64,000 nucleotides of DNA from Streptomyces tsukubensis (GCF_009296025.1 NZ_CP045178.1:2046001-2110000); one strand, 5' to 3'; counted from the stretch's first letter, positions 17,523 through 27,675 are shown. Translations and numbers: made by a program. The notes: generated by a model not told the origin, from the letters alone.

Positions 17523-17633
17523 TCACGCGTGCCGCCCGGCGGCGGTCCGCCGTCCGTTCCCTCCCGCGCTGTTCCCTTCCCGCGCTGTTCCTCCCGTGAC
17601 GTTCCCTCCTGCGCTGTTTCCTCCTGTGAACAT
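17523..17633 (-). CDS. Possible 36-residue repeat-type leader peptide
   Basis: A short frame upstream of the membrane-protein gene on the same strand starts at ATG 17633 (MFTGGNSAGGNVTGG) and consists mainly of Gly-Gly-Asn repeats. The underlying DNA has five units at a 15-bp period, starting on the plus strand at 17556, 17571, 17587, 17601 and 17616 (GTTCCCTCCCGCGCT type). GAAGAGAGACC precedes the ATG as a possible ribosome-binding site. On the coding strand each unit itself carries an AGGAGG-like core. It could be a leader, or just a tandem repeat in a 367-bp spacer. Low confidence as a gene. Confidence 0.25.
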   Translation of the reverse strand: MFTGGNSAGGNVTGGTAREGNSAGGNGRRTAAGRHA

Positions 17634-17805
17634 CGGTCTCTCTTCGTAAAGATGCGCCACTGGGCACCGCCGCGCCCGCGCACGGCGCCCACGTGCCGTG
17701 CCGGGAGGGCCCCCGCCCCGTGCTCGCGCGGAACAGCGGGTGACGAAAGGCCGTGCTCCCGCACCGTTCACACGGCCCGCTCGCGCACCCTGCGAAAATC
17801 ACGCC

Positions 17806-18573
17806 ATGGACGGCATACGTTTCGCCTTCGGCACCCTGACGGTGCTCCCGGTCCGCGTCACCCGCTGGGACCGCGACGCGGCACGGGCGGGGATGGTCTG
17901 GGCCCCGCTCACCGGCCTCGTCGTCGGGCTGTGCGCCGCTGCCCTAGGGGGGCTGCTGACGCTCCTCGGCTCAGGGCCGCTGCTCGCCGCCGCGGCCTCC
18001 GTGGCCGTGCCCGCCGTCCTCACCAGGGGGCTGCACCTGGACGGTCTCGCCGACACCGCCGACGGTCTCGGCAGCGGCAGGCCCGCGGACGAGGCCCTCG
18101 CCATCATGAAACGTTCCGACATCGGCCCCTTCGGCGTCATCACCCTGCTGTTCGTCCTGCTCGCCCAGGTCGCCGTGGTCGACCAGCTCTACGAGCGGGG
18201 CTGGTCGCAGGGGGCCGTGGCCGCCGTCGCCTCGGCGGTGGTGGCCCGTCTCGCCCTGACTCTCGCCGCGCGGCCCGGTGTCCCTGCCGCGCGGCCCGGC
18301 GGTCTCGGCGCCGCCGTCGCGGGCACCGTCCCCGTGCGTACGGCGGCCGGTGTGGCGGTCCTGGTCCTCGCGGCCTGCGCGGGCGCCGGGGCCATCGAGG
18401 GACCGTACGGCGCCCTGCGCCAGGCCCTCGCCGTGGTGGTCGCGCTCGGCGCCGCCCAGCTCCTGCTGGCGCACTGTCTGCGGCGGTTCGGCGGAGTGAC
18501 GGGGGACGTCTTCGGCGCTCTCGCGGAGACGGCCGCGACAGCCGCGCTCGTCGTACTGACCTTCGGTGGCTGA
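17806..18573 (+). CDS. cobS: Adenosylcobinamide-GDP ribazoletransferase
   Basis: Cobalamin synthase, the membrane enzyme that joins AdoCbi-GDP and alpha-ribazole (phosphate) in the last loop-assembly step. The 255-residue product begins MDGIRFAFGTLTVLPVRV, the usual start. It has the conserved loop RGLHLDGLADTADGLGSG with its acidic, metal-binding Asp residues, then IMKRSDIGPFGVITLL, and several hydrophobic helices to the C terminus (GGVTGDVFGALAETAATAAL). The ATG at 17806 is preferred over an open frame from 17698. With CobT at 14.6 kb and the CobU-type gene at 12 kb it completes the nucleotide-loop pathway. No B12 riboswitch is seen near any of the three. Confidence 0.94.
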   Translation: MDGIRFAFGTLTVLPVRVTRWDRDAARAGMVWAPLTGLVVGLCAAALGGLLTLLGSGPLLAAAASVAVPAVLTRGLHLDGLADTADGLGSGRPADEALAIMKRSDIGPFGVITLLFVLLAQVAVVDQLYERGWSQGAVAAVASAVVARLALTLAARPGVPAARPGGLGAAVAGTVPVRTAAGVAVLVLAACAGAGAIEGPYGALRQALAVVVALGAAQLLLAHCLRRFGGVTGDVFGALAETAATAALVVLTFGG

Positions 18574-18776
18574 TACAGGCCGCACGCAAAGCCCGTACGA
18601 GGCCCGTCCAAGAGCTGTCGGGGGCTCGTCCGATCCGGTGCGAAAGGCACCGCCATGGGCGAATACCGTCACCGAGCGTAGGCTCTCTTCCGGCGCTGTC
18701 CGATCGGACACACCGCGCCGGGCCGCCGTCCCCACGCCTTCGGCCCCGAACTCAACGGAAGAGAGAATTCACCACC

Positions 18777-20300
18777 GTGACTGCTCTGACTCTCAGCACC
18801 GCCGCCGCGTCAGGTCTGCGGGCCGACGCGATCGTCGTCGGTGTGGCGAAGGGCGCCAAGGGCCCGGTCGTCGCACCCGGCGCGGAAGCCGTGGACAAGG
18901 CCTACGACGGCAAGCTCGCCGACGTACTGGAGACCCTGGGTGCCTCGGGCGCCGAGGGCGAGGTCGTCAAGTTGCCCGCTCCCTCCGGCTTCAAGGCCCC
19001 TGTCGTGCTGGCGGTCGGTCTGGGCGCGGTACCCGAGACCGACGACGCCAAGGACAGCGGTTACGCGGCGGAGCCCCTGCGGCGCGCCGCGGGCACCGCC
19101 TCCCGCACCCTGTCGGGGGCGAAGAAGGCCGCGTTCGCGCTGCCCGTCGAGGACGCGGACGACGTGGCCGCGATCGGTGAGGGCGCGCTGCTCGGCGCCT
19201 ACGCCTTCGTCACGTACAAGGACAACGGCAAGGACGCCAAGGGCCCCCTCGCCGAGGTCGCGATCCTCGGCGCCAAGCCCCGCGACAAGGCCCACAAGGC
19301 CGCGGTCGAGCGCTCCACCGCGCTGGCCGAGGAACTGAACCGCGCCCGCGACCTGGTCAACACGCCGTCCAACGACCTCTACCCCGAGTCGTTCGCCGCG
19401 CTCGTCACCGCGGCGGGCAAGGAGCACGGCGTCAAGGTGACCGTGCTCGACGAGAAGGCACTCACCAAGGGCGGCTTCGGCGGCATCCTCGGTGTGGGCG
19501 TCGGCTCCGAGCGTCCGCCGCGGCTCGTGAAGGTCGAGTACAAGAGCGCGAAGGCGAAGAAGTCCCTCGCGTACGTCGGCAAGGGCATCACCTACGACTC
19601 GGGCGGCATCTCCCTGAAGCCCGCGGGCCACAACGAGACGATGAAGTGCGACATGGGCGGCGCCGCCGCGGTCTTCGCCTCCGTCATCACCGCCGCACGT
19701 CTCGGCCTGGAGGTGAACGTCACCGGCTGGCTCTGCCTCGCGGAGAACATGCCGTCGGGCAGCGCCACCCGCCCCGGCGACGTCCTGCGCATGTACAGCG
19801 GCAAGACCGTCGAGGTGCTCAACACCGACGCCGAGGGCCGTCTCGTCCTGGCCGACGGCCTGGCCCGCGCCTGCGAGGACAAGCCGGACGCCATCGTCGA
19901 CGTGGCGACGCTGACCGGCGCCATGATGATGGCCCTGGGCTCGCGCCGCTTCGGCATCATGTCCAACGACGACGCCTTCCGCGCCGCCATCCACGAGGTG
20001 GCCGACGAGGCCGGCGAGCCGTCCTGGCCGATGCCTCTCCCCTCCGACCTGCGCAAGGGCATGGAGTCCTCCACCGCGGACATCGCCAACATGGGTGAGC
20101 GGATGGGCGGCGGCCTCGTGGCGGGACTCTTCCTCCAGGAGTTCGTCGCCGAGGGCACCACCTGGGCGCACCTGGACATCGCGGGCCCCGCCTTCAACGA
20201 GCAGGCCCCCTTCGGCTACACCCCGAAGGGCGGCACCGGCTCCGCGGTGCGTACCCTGGTCCGCCTCGCCGAGGTCACCGCCGCGGGCGACCTGGGCTGA
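18777..20300 (+). CDS. pepA: Leucyl aminopeptidase (M17), cytosol aminopeptidase
   Basis: Cytoplasmic hexameric, two-metal aminopeptidase that removes N-terminal residues from peptides. The 507-residue product has a variable N-terminal domain and the M17 catalytic domain with GKGITYDSGGISLKP, the metal ligands in MKCDMGGAAAVF, and the signature NTDAEGRLVLADGLA. The GTG at 18777 (MTALTLSTAAASG) follows GAAGAGAG and is the expected start; the frame is open far upstream but not protein-like. A perfect hairpin terminator follows the stop. It sits next to lpd as in other Streptomyces, although it has no known role in the dehydrogenase complex. Confidence 0.95.
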   Translation: MTALTLSTAAASGLRADAIVVGVAKGAKGPVVAPGAEAVDKAYDGKLADVLETLGASGAEGEVVKLPAPSGFKAPVVLAVGLGAVPETDDAKDSGYAAEPLRRAAGTASRTLSGAKKAAFALPVEDADDVAAIGEGALLGAYAFVTYKDNGKDAKGPLAEVAILGAKPRDKAHKAAVERSTALAEELNRARDLVNTPSNDLYPESFAALVTAAGKEHGVKVTVLDEKALTKGGFGGILGVGVGSERPPRLVKVEYKSAKAKKSLAYVGKGITYDSGGISLKPAGHNETMKCDMGGAAAVFASVITAARLGLEVNVTGWLCLAENMPSGSATRPGDVLRMYSGKTVEVLNTDAEGRLVLADGLARACEDKPDAIVDVATLTGAMMMALGSRRFGIMSNDDAFRAAIHEVADEAGEPSWPMPLPSDLRKGMESSTADIANMGERMGGGLVAGLFLQEFVAEGTTWAHLDIAGPAFNEQAPFGYTPKGGTGSAVRTLVRLAEVTAAGDLG

Positions 20301-20326
20301 CGGACCACTTCTCACCCGCACGCGGG

Positions 20327-20369
20327 ACGGCCGTGCGGATTTCGCCCTTGACGAAATCCGCACGGCCGT
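20327..20369. terminator. Perfect hairpin terminator after pepA
   Basis: An 18-bp perfect inverted repeat: left arm ACGGCCGTGCGGATTTCG (20327-20344), 7-nt loop, right arm 20352-20369. It begins 27 bp after the pepA stop. There is no long T-run, as usual in high-GC actinomycetes. It separates pepA from lpd. Confidence 0.85.
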
Positions 20370-20580
20370 ACGTGTGTAGAACGGCTTCACAGAGCCTGAC
20401 AGGGGCGTGTCACCCTTCTCACACCTGGGACCGGCGTCCCGTCCCCGGCCGACAAGTGCGAAGATGGGTTCTCGGCAGGACAGGGCCCCACCAGAGGGCC
20501 GAAGCAATGAGCGGCCGAACACCAGCCGCCGCCCGGTCGCGGATGACCGGCGTACGGCGCACATGCATGGAGGACGTGAC

Positions 20581-21969
20581 GTGGCGAACGACGCCAGCAC
20601 CGTTTTCGACCTAGTGATCCTCGGCGGCGGTAGCGGCGGATATGCCGCGGCCCTGCGAGGCGCTCAGCTGGGCCTGGACGTCGCCCTGATCGAGAAGGGC
20701 AAGGTCGGCGGCACCTGCCTGCACAACGGCTGCATCCCCACGAAGGCCCTGCTGCACGCGGGCGAGATCGCCGACCAGGCTCGCGAGAGCGAGCAGTTCG
20801 GCGTCAAGGCCACCTTCGAGGGCATCGACATGGCCGCCGTCCACAAGTACAAGGACGATGTGATCTCCGGCCTCTACAAGGGCCTCCAGGGACTCATCGC
20901 CTCCCGCAAGGTGACGTACATCGAGGGTGCGGGCAAGCTGTCCTCCCCCACCTCCGTGGATGTCGACGGGCGTCGCGTGGAGGGCCGCCACGTGCTGCTC
21001 GCGACCGGCTCCGTGCCGAAGTCGCTGCCCGGTCTTGAGATCGACGGCAACCGGATCATCTCCTCGGACCACGCGCTGACGCTGGACCGCGTCCCGAAGT
21101 CCGCGATCGTCCTCGGTGGCGGCGTCATCGGCGTCGAGTTCGCCTCCGCGTGGACGTCCTTCGGCACCGACGTGACCATCGTCGAGGGTCTGAAGCACCT
21201 CGCCCCGCTGGAGGACGAGAACAGCTCCAAGCTTCTTGAGCGCGCCTTCCGCAAGCGCGGCATCAAGTTCAACCTCGGCACCTTCTTCGACAAGGCCGAG
21301 TACACCCAGGACGGCGTCCGCGTCACCCTCGCCGACGGCAAGACCTTCGAGGCCGAGGTGCTGCTGGTCGCCATCGGCCGCGGCCCGGTCTCGCAGGGGC
21401 TCGGCTACGAGGAGGCGGGTGTCGCGACCGACCGCGGCTACGTCCTCGTCGACGAGTACATGCGCACCAACGTCCCCACCATCTCGGCCGTGGGCGACCT
21501 GGTCCCCACCCTCCAGCTCGCGCACGTCGGCTTCGCCGAGGGCATCCTCGTGGCGGAGCGGCTGGCCGGCCTCAAGGCCGTGCCGATCGACTACGACGGC
21601 GTACCGCGCGTGACGTACTGCCACCCGGAGGTCGCCTCCGTCGGCGTGACCGAGGCCAAGGCGAAGGAGATCTACGGGGCGGACAAGGTCGTCGCTCTGA
21701 AGTACAACCTCGCGGGCAACGGCAAGAGCAAGATCCTCAAGACCGCGGGCGAGATCAAGCTCGTCCAGGTCAAGGACGGTGCCGTGGTCGGCGTCCACAT
21801 GGTCGGCGACCGCATGGGCGAGCAGGTGGGCGAAGCCCAGCTCATCTACAACTGGGAAGCGCTGCCCGCCGAGGTGGCGCAGCTCATCCACGCCCACCCC
21901 ACACAGTCCGAGGCGCTCGGCGAGGCCCACCTGGCGCTCGCGGGCAAGCCCCTGCACTCGCACGACTGA
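20581..21969 (+). CDS. lpdA: Dihydrolipoamide dehydrogenase (E3)
   Basis: FAD flavoprotein of 462 residues that reoxidises the dihydrolipoyl groups of the 2-oxoacid dehydrogenase complexes. FAD-binding motif LVILGGGSGGYAAALRGAQL; redox disulfide in GGTCLHNGCIPTKALLHAG; NAD-binding GGGVIGVEFAS; second FAD motif TISAVGDLV; C-terminal His-Glu pair in HAHPTQSEALGEAH. The start is GTG 20581, with GGAGG seven bases upstream. It lies 57 bp ahead of sucB in the same direction, so the two are likely co-transcribed. No dedicated promoter motif is evident in the spacer after the pepA terminator. Confidence 0.96.
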   Translation: MANDASTVFDLVILGGGSGGYAAALRGAQLGLDVALIEKGKVGGTCLHNGCIPTKALLHAGEIADQARESEQFGVKATFEGIDMAAVHKYKDDVISGLYKGLQGLIASRKVTYIEGAGKLSSPTSVDVDGRRVEGRHVLLATGSVPKSLPGLEIDGNRIISSDHALTLDRVPKSAIVLGGGVIGVEFASAWTSFGTDVTIVEGLKHLAPLEDENSSKLLERAFRKRGIKFNLGTFFDKAEYTQDGVRVTLADGKTFEAEVLLVAIGRGPVSQGLGYEEAGVATDRGYVLVDEYMRTNVPTISAVGDLVPTLQLAHVGFAEGILVAERLAGLKAVPIDYDGVPRVTYCHPEVASVGVTEAKAKEIYGADKVVALKYNLAGNGKSKILKTAGEIKLVQVKDGAVVGVHMVGDRMGEQVGEAQLIYNWEALPAEVAQLIHAHPTQSEALGEAHLALAGKPLHSHD

Positions 21970-22026
21970 TGTCCGTCATCGGGCGCGACGACCACTTCCG
22001 CATTTTCGTAAGGAGCAACTGAAACC

Positions 22027-23834
22027 ATGGCGGTTTCCGTAACCCTTCCGGCGCTCGGCGAGAGCGTCACCGAGGGCACTGTCACCCGCTGGCTGAAGGC
22101 CGAGGGTGAGCGCGTCGAGGCCGACGAGCCGCTGCTTGAGGTGTCGACCGACAAGGTCGACACCGAGATCCCGTCGCCCGCAGCCGGTGTACTCGCATCC
22201 ATCAAGGTCGCTGAGGACGAGACCGTCGAGGTCGGTGCCGAACTGGCGCTGATCGACGACGGCAGCGGCGCCCCCGCCGAGGCCCAGGCCCCGGCTCAGG
22301 AGGCCCCCGCCCAGGAAGCCCCCGCCCAGGAGGCCCCGCAGGCGGCTCCGTCCACCGAGGCCGAGGCCCCGGCTCCTGCTCCCGCCCCTGAGGCGGCGGC
22401 GGGCGGCAGCGGCGCCGAGGGCACCGACGTGGTCCTCCCGGCGCTCGGCGAGTCCGTCACCGAGGGCACCGTCACCCGCTGGCTGAAGGAGATCGGCGAC
22501 TCGGTCGAGGCCGACGAGCCGCTCCTGGAGGTCTCCACGGACAAGGTCGACACCGAGATCCCCGCGCCCACCTCCGGTGTGCTGCTGGAGATCACGGTCG
22601 CCGAGGACGAGACCGCCGAGGTCGGCGCCAAGCTCGCCGTCATCGGCGCCGCCCGGCGCGCCCCGGCCGCCCAGGCCGCCCCGCGGCTCCGGCGCCCGCC
22701 CCGGCGCAGGAGGCCCCGAAGCAGGAGGCTCCCAAGCAGGAGGCCCCGCAGGCTCCGGCTCCGCAGGCCCCCTCCGCTCCCGCTCCGCAGCAGCAGGAGG
22801 CCCCGGCGCCCGACCCGGCTCCCGCGGCGCCCGCCCCTGCCCCCGCGCAGGCCGCTCCCGCGGCTCAGCCGGCCGCGCCGGCGCCCGCCGCCTCCTCGGC
22901 CGCGGACGACGGCGCGTACGTCACGCCGCTCGTCCGTAAGCTGGCGTCGGAGAACGGTGTCGATCTGTCGTCCGTCAAGGGCACCGGTGTCGGCGGCGTA
23001 TCCGCAAGCAGGACGTCATCGCCGCCGCCGAGGCGGCGAAGGCCCCGGCCGGCCGCTCCCGCCGCGTCCGCCCCGGTCTCCGGCAAGAAGACGCCGAAGC
23101 TTGAGGCGTCCCCGCTGCGCGGCCAGACCGTCAAGATGACCCGCATGCGCAAGGTCATCGGCGACAACATGATGAAGGCGCTGCACTCGCAGGCGCAGCT
23201 CACCTCCGTCGTCGAGGTCGATGTCACGAAGCTGATGAAGCTGCGTGGCAAGGCCAAGGACGCGTTCGCCGCCCGTGAGGGCGTCAAGCTGTCCCCGATG
23301 CCGTTCTACGTCAAGGCGGCGGCCCAGGCGCTGAAGGCCCACCCGGTCATCAACGCCAGGATCAACGAGGCCGACTCCACCATCACGTACTTCGACTCGG
23401 AGAACATCGGCATCGCCGTGGACGCCGAGAAGGGTCTGATGACGCCGGTCATCAAGGGTGCGGGCGACCTGAACATCGCCGGTATCTCGAAGAAGACCGC
23501 CGAGCTGGCCGGCAAGGCCCGCAGCGGTGGCCTCACACCGGACGACATGTCGGGCGCGACCTTCACCATCAGCAACACCGGTTCGCGCGGCGCCCTGTTC
23601 GACACGGTCATCGTGCCGCCGAACCAGGCCGCCATCCTCGGCATCGGCGCCACCGTCAAGCGTCCCGCGGTCATCGAGACCGAGGAGGGCACCGTCATCG
23701 GTGTCCGTGACATGACGTACCTGTCGCTCTCCTACGACCACCGTCTGGTGGACGGCGCGGACGCCGCCCGTTACCTGACGACGGTCAAGGCGATCCTTGA
23801 GGCAGGCGAGTTCGAGGTCGAGCTGGGTCTCTGA
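22027..23834 (+). CDS. sucB: Dihydrolipoamide succinyl/acyltransferase (E2), reading frame broken by several indels
   Basis: E2 core enzyme. Two lipoyl domains are readable, each with the lipoylated Lys in [12 protein letters not shown] (Lys43 and Lys173), joined by Ala/Pro/Glu linkers. The frame is then lost near 22660-22685. The second linker and the E3-binding domain ([20 protein letters not shown]) continue in another frame. It shifts again near 22995 ([16 protein letters not shown] is in a third frame) and returns near 23045-23060. The catalytic domain from about 23136 is intact, with [15 protein letters not shown] carrying the active-site His and Asp. All breaks fall in low-complexity GC-rich sequence within about 400 bp. 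An intact gene is expected between lpd and the GntR gene, so I read these as sequence errors. The intact product would be about 600 residues. Confidence 0.88.
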
Positions 23835-23877
23835 GCCCGGTGAGCCAGGTGGGGGCTCTGTAACCTTCCTCACCCAC

Positions 23878-23914
23878 GGCGCCCCCGTCCGGACCACATC
23901 CGGGCGGGGGCGCC
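23878..23914. terminator. Hairpin terminator after sucB
   Basis: Arms GGCGCCCCCGTCCGG (23878-23892) and CCGGGCGGGGGCGCC (23900-23914) pair over 15 bp with one G-T pair and a 7-nt loop. A T-rich stretch (GTTATTGTT) follows closely. It lies 44 bp after the sucB stop and closes the lpd-sucB unit. Confidence 0.85.
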
Positions 23915-24038
23915 GCCGTTATTGTTCGTACCGTCAACGGGGCACAACACCCCGGAGTCGCTGCACGCCGCTGTCCGCCGGTGTCCGTCGATGGCGTCGG
24001 AGCCCCCCGGTCCCGACATCCTGCCGAAGGAGCACTTC

Positions 24039-24662
24039 ATGACCGCACCCGTCATCCATTCGCTGCGCGATCAGATTCGCGAGCACATCGTGGACGGGAT
24101 CGTGAGCGGTCGCTGGAAGCCGGGCGAACGGATCGTGGAGCGGCGCATCGCGGTCGAGCTGGAGGTCAGCCAGACCCCCGTGCGGGAGGCCCTGCGTGAG
24201 CTGGAGAGCCTGCGTCTGATCGAGTCGGCGCCCAACAAGGGCGTACGCGTACGCAACATCTCCGCCGCCGATCTGGAGGAGAGCTATCCCGTACGGGCGG
24301 GCCTCGAACAGATCGCCGCGGAACTGGCCGCCGCCCGTCTCGCCGTGGACTGCACGGCCCTTGAGCCGCACGTGAGCGCCCTGTACGAGGCCGACCGCGC
24401 CGCGGACGGCACGGGCCAGGTACGTCACACGGTCGCCTTCCACCGTGAGCTGGTACGCGCCGCGGGCAACTCGGTCCTGCTGCACACCTGGGAAGGGCTC
24501 GGCATCGAGGTCTTCACGGCCCTGTCGATCCGCTGGCTCGGCACCCGCCAGCAGTCGTACGCGGAGGAGCACGAGGCCCTGGTGGCGGCGTTCAGGGCAC
24601 GGGACCCGCAGATCGGGCCGCTGGTGAAGCAGCACGTGCTGGGCTGCGCCCCACGTCCGTAG
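24039..24662 (+). CDS. GntR-family (FadR/FCD subgroup) transcriptional regulator
   Basis: DNA-binding regulator of 207 residues. The N-terminal winged helix shows LRDQIREHIVDGIVSGRWKP, then ERRIAVELEVSQTPVREALR and LRLIESAPNKGVRV. The C-terminal half is an FCD-type all-helical effector domain (HTVAFHRELVRAAGNSVLL). Such regulators usually sense small organic acids. The ATG at 24039 has GAAGGAGC in front. It sits between the E2 and E1 genes, and a 17-bp palindrome lies between it and aceE. I infer that it controls aceE, and perhaps itself, in response to a central-carbon metabolite. Confidence 0.9.
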   Translation: MTAPVIHSLRDQIREHIVDGIVSGRWKPGERIVERRIAVELEVSQTPVREALRELESLRLIESAPNKGVRVRNISAADLEESYPVRAGLEQIAAELAAARLAVDCTALEPHVSALYEADRAADGTGQVRHTVAFHRELVRAAGNSVLLHTWEGLGIEVFTALSIRWLGTRQQSYAEEHEALVAAFRARDPQIGPLVKQHVLGCAPRP

Positions 24663-24796
24663 GGTTCGGGCACCGCCTGAGCGGAACCCCGCTCAAACGG
24701 TCGCTGACCTGCGGAAACTCTCGGCACCCGGTGCCCGAACCCGCGGCACTGGATGCCAGTTTCTTCCTCTGTGAAAAGTTTTTCCCTTCAACCCTT

Positions 24797-24813
24797 TGAT
24801 CGATCATCGATCA
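24797..24813. promoter_or_regulatory. Palindromic operator candidate upstream of aceE
   Basis: TGATCGATCATCGATCA is an inverted repeat with 8-bp arms and a single central base. It sits 97 bp before the aceE start, in an AT-richer stretch (GAAAAGTTTTTCCC) unusual for this genome. GntR/FadR proteins commonly bind short palindromes of the TGATC...GATCA kind, and the gene just upstream encodes one. The link is inference. Confidence 0.6.
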
Positions 24814-24909
24814 GCGGATTACAGTCAACGGTGGACTTCACCGAGTCCACCGCCCTGTCCTGCCTCCTTCAGGGCTAACCACCCCCTTCGACTCCGGAAG
24901 GCGGCGATC

Positions 24910-27633
24910 ATGACCGACCCCACCCGCATCCAGCCGAGCGAGCTGGACCAGCTCCCGGACCGCGACCCCGAGGAGACCGCCGAATGGCAGGCCTCCCTCG
25001 ACGCCGTTACCGAGGCGGCCGGGCCGCACCGTGCCGCGTACCTGATGCGCCGCACCCTGGAGCGTGCCGAGGGCGCCGGCCTGGCGCTGCCGAAGCTCCT
25101 TGAGACCGATTACGTCAACACCATCCCCACCGCCGCCGAGCCCGAGATCGACGGCGACGAGGAGATGGAGCGGAAGATCACCGCGTGGAACCGCTGGAAC
25201 GCGGCCGCGATGGTCACCCGCGGTTCCAAAGCGGGCGTCGGCGGCCACATCGCCACCTTCGCCTCCGCCGCCTGGCTCTACGAGACGGGCTTCAACCACT
25301 TCTTCCGGGGCAAGGAGGGTGGGGGCACCTCCCAGTTGAAGACCGGGGGAGGGTCCGGCGACCAGCTCTACATACAGGGCCATGCCTCCCCCGGCATCTA
25401 CGCCCGCGCCTTCCTCGACGGCAGGCTCACCGAGGACCACCTCGACCACTTCCGTCAGGAGGCCGGCGGCAAGGGACTCCCGTCCTACCCGCACCCCAGG
25501 CGGCTGCCCTGGCTCTGGGAGTTCCCGACCGTCTCCATGGGTCTCGGCCCGCTCTCCGCGATCTACCAGGCGCGGTTCAACCGCTACCTGACCAGCCGCG
25601 GCATCAAGGACGTCTCGGACTCCCACGTATGGGCGTTCCTCGGCGACGGTGAGATGGACGAGCCCGAGGCGACCGCCGCGCTCACGCTCGCCGCCCGCGA
25701 GGGTCTGGACAACCTGACCTTCGTCATCAACTGCAACCTCCAGCGCCTGGACGGTCCGGTCCGCGCCAACTTCCGGGTCGTGCAGGAGCTGGAGGCCGAG
25801 TTCCGCGGCGCCGGCTGGAACGTCGTCAAGTCGCTCTGGGGCTCCGCCTGGGACGAGCTGTTCCAGCTCGACACCAAGGGCGCCCTGGTCCGCAGGCTCC
25901 GCGAGGTGCCTGACGCGCAGTTCCAGACGTACCAGACCCGCGATGTCGCCTACATCCGCGAGCACTTCTTCGGCGCGGAGCCGGCCCTCGTCGAGCTGGC
26001 GAAGCTCCTCACCGACGACAAGATCGTCGAGTGTTTCAAGACCTCCCGCGGTGGCCACGAGTCCCGCAAGGTCTACGCCGCCTACCGTGCGGCCCTCGCG
26101 CACAAGGGCGCGCCGACAGTCGTCCTCGCGCAGACCGTGAAGGGCTTCACCCTCGGCAAGGGCTTCGAGTCCAAGAACGCCAACCACCAGATGAAGAAGC
26201 TCACGGTGGACGAGTTCAAGGACATGCGTGACCTGCTGAACCTGCCGATCCCCGACTCCGCGTTCGTCGACGGCCAGGTCCCCTACGGCCACCCGGGCGC
26301 CGACTCCCCCGAGGTCCGTTACCTCCAGGAGCGCCGCGCGGCCCTCGGCGGCCCGGCCCCGGCCCGCAGGACGCAGCCGCTCGCGCCGCTGCCCGCCCCC
26401 GCGGACAAGGCCTTCGCCGCCTTCGACAAGGGCTCGGGCTCGCAGTCGGTCGCCACCACCATGGCGTTCGTCCGGCTGGTCAAGGACCTCATCCGTGACA
26501 AGGAGTCCGGCAAGCGCTGGGTCCCGATCGTCCCCGACGAGGCCCGTACCTTCGGTATGGAGTCACTCTTCCCCTCGCTCGGCATCTACTCGCCGAAGGG
26601 CCAGACGTACGAGCCGGTCGACCGTGACCAGCTCATGTACTACCGCGAGGCCGAGAACGGCCAGATCCTCAACGAGGGCATCACAGAAGCCGGTTCGATG
26701 GCGGACTTCATCGCCGCTTCCACGTCGTACGCGACGCACGGCGAGACGATGATCCCCTTCTACATCTTCTACTCGATGTTCGGCTGGCAGCGCACGGGCG
26801 ACCAGATGTGGCAGCTCGGCGACCAGATGGGCCGCGGCTTCCTGGTGGGTGCCACGGCGGGCCGTACGACGCTGACGGGCGAGGGCCTCCAGCACGCCGA
26901 CGGCCACTCTCCGGTGATCGCCGCGACCAACCCGGCGGCGCTCTCGTACGACCCGGCGTTCGCGTACGAGATCGGCACGATCGTCAAGGAGGGGCTGCGC
27001 CGTATGTACGGCGAGTCCACCCCGGAAGAGGACTCGGATGTCTTCTACTACCTGACGGTCTACAACGAGCCGATGCCGCAGCCGGCCAAGCCCGAGGGCG
27101 TGGACGAGGGCATCATCAAGGGCCTGTACCGCTTCAACACCGCTCAGTCCGCCGGGCTCCAGGTGGCGTCGGACGCTCCGCGCATCCAGCTGCTCGGCTC
27201 GGGGACGGCGATCCACTGGGCCCTCGACGCCCAGCGGAAGCTGGCCGAGGAGTGGGGCGTGGGCGCCGATGTGTGGTCCGCGACCTCGTGGGGCGAGCTG
27301 CGCCGCGACGCGATGGCCGCCGATGAGGCGCTGCTCCACGGCGAGGAGCGGATCCCGTACGTGCAGCGTGCCCTGTCGGGCGCACCGGGCCCCGTGCTCG
27401 CGGTCAGCGACTACATGCGCCAGGCCCCCGACCAGATCGCCCAGTGGGTCGAGCAGGACTACTCCTCGCTCGGCGCGGACGGCTTCGGCATCTCCGACAC
27501 CCGTGACGCGGCCCGCCGCTACTTCGGTGTGGACGCGGAGTCGATCGTCGTGGCGGCGCTGGCCCAGCTCGCCCGTCGTGGCGAGGTCAAGCCGGGCGCG
27601 GTGGCCGAGGCGCGGGAGCGTTACGGCCTGTAG
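24910..27633 (+). CDS. aceE: Pyruvate dehydrogenase (acetyl-transferring), homodimeric E1
   Basis: Thiamine-diphosphate enzyme of 907 residues that decarboxylates pyruvate and passes the acetyl group to the lipoyl E2. The length and sequence fit the single-chain AceE type. The TPP/Mg site is [20 protein letters not shown] to [13 protein letters not shown]. Other family segments include [37 protein letters not shown] and [19 protein letters not shown]. The ATG at 24910 was chosen because homologues begin [14 protein letters not shown]. Partners in the window are lpdA, sucB and the lipoylation genes lipB/lipA. A strong hairpin follows, and the 3' end is duplicated. Confidence 0.96.
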   Translation: MTDPTRIQPSELDQLPDRDPEETAEWQASLDAVTEAAGPHRAAYLMRRTLERAEGAGLALPKLLETDYVNTIPTAAEPEIDGDEEMERKITAWNRWNAAAMVTRGSKAGVGGHIATFASAAWLYETGFNHFFRGKEGGGTSQLKTGGGSGDQLYIQGHASPGIYARAFLDGRLTEDHLDHFRQEAGGKGLPSYPHPRRLPWLWEFPTVSMGLGPLSAIYQARFNRYLTSRGIKDVSDSHVWAFLGDGEMDEPEATAALTLAAREGLDNLTFVINCNLQRLDGPVRANFRVVQELEAEFRGAGWNVVKSLWGSAWDELFQLDTKGALVRRLREVPDAQFQTYQTRDVAYIREHFFGAEPALVELAKLLTDDKIVECFKTSRGGHESRKVYAAYRAALAHKGAPTVVLAQTVKGFTLGKGFESKNANHQMKKLTVDEFKDMRDLLNLPIPDSAFVDGQVPYGHPGADSPEVRYLQERRAALGGPAPARRTQPLAPLPAPADKAFAAFDKGSGSQSVATTMAFVRLVKDLIRDKESGKRWVPIVPDEARTFGMESLFPSLGIYSPKGQTYEPVDRDQLMYYREAENGQILNEGITEAGSMADFIAASTSYATHGETMIPFYIFYSMFGWQRTGDQMWQLGDQMGRGFLVGATAGRTTLTGEGLQHADGHSPVIAATNPAALSYDPAFAYEIGTIVKEGLRRMYGESTPEEDSDVFYYLTVYNEPMPQPAKPEGVDEGIIKGLYRFNTAQSAGLQVASDAPRIQLLGSGTAIHWALDAQRKLAEEWGVGADVWSATSWGELRRDAMAADEALLHGEERIPYVQRALSGAPGPVLAVSDYMRQAPDQIAQWVEQDYSSLGADGFGISDTRDAARRYFGVDAESIVVAALAQLARRGEVKPGAVAEARERYGL

Positions 27634-27675
27634 CCGGTCCCTGGTTCCGGCCAGGTAGCCGGCCCTCGGTTCCGG
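27630..27675. repeat. Tandem duplication across the aceE stop codon
   Basis: GTAGCCGGTCCCTGGTTCCG (27630-27649; TAG is the aceE stop) is repeated as GTAGCCGGCCCTCGGTTCCG (27655-27674), 25 bp later. A partial third copy (GGTTCTCGG) follows. Confidence 0.8.
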
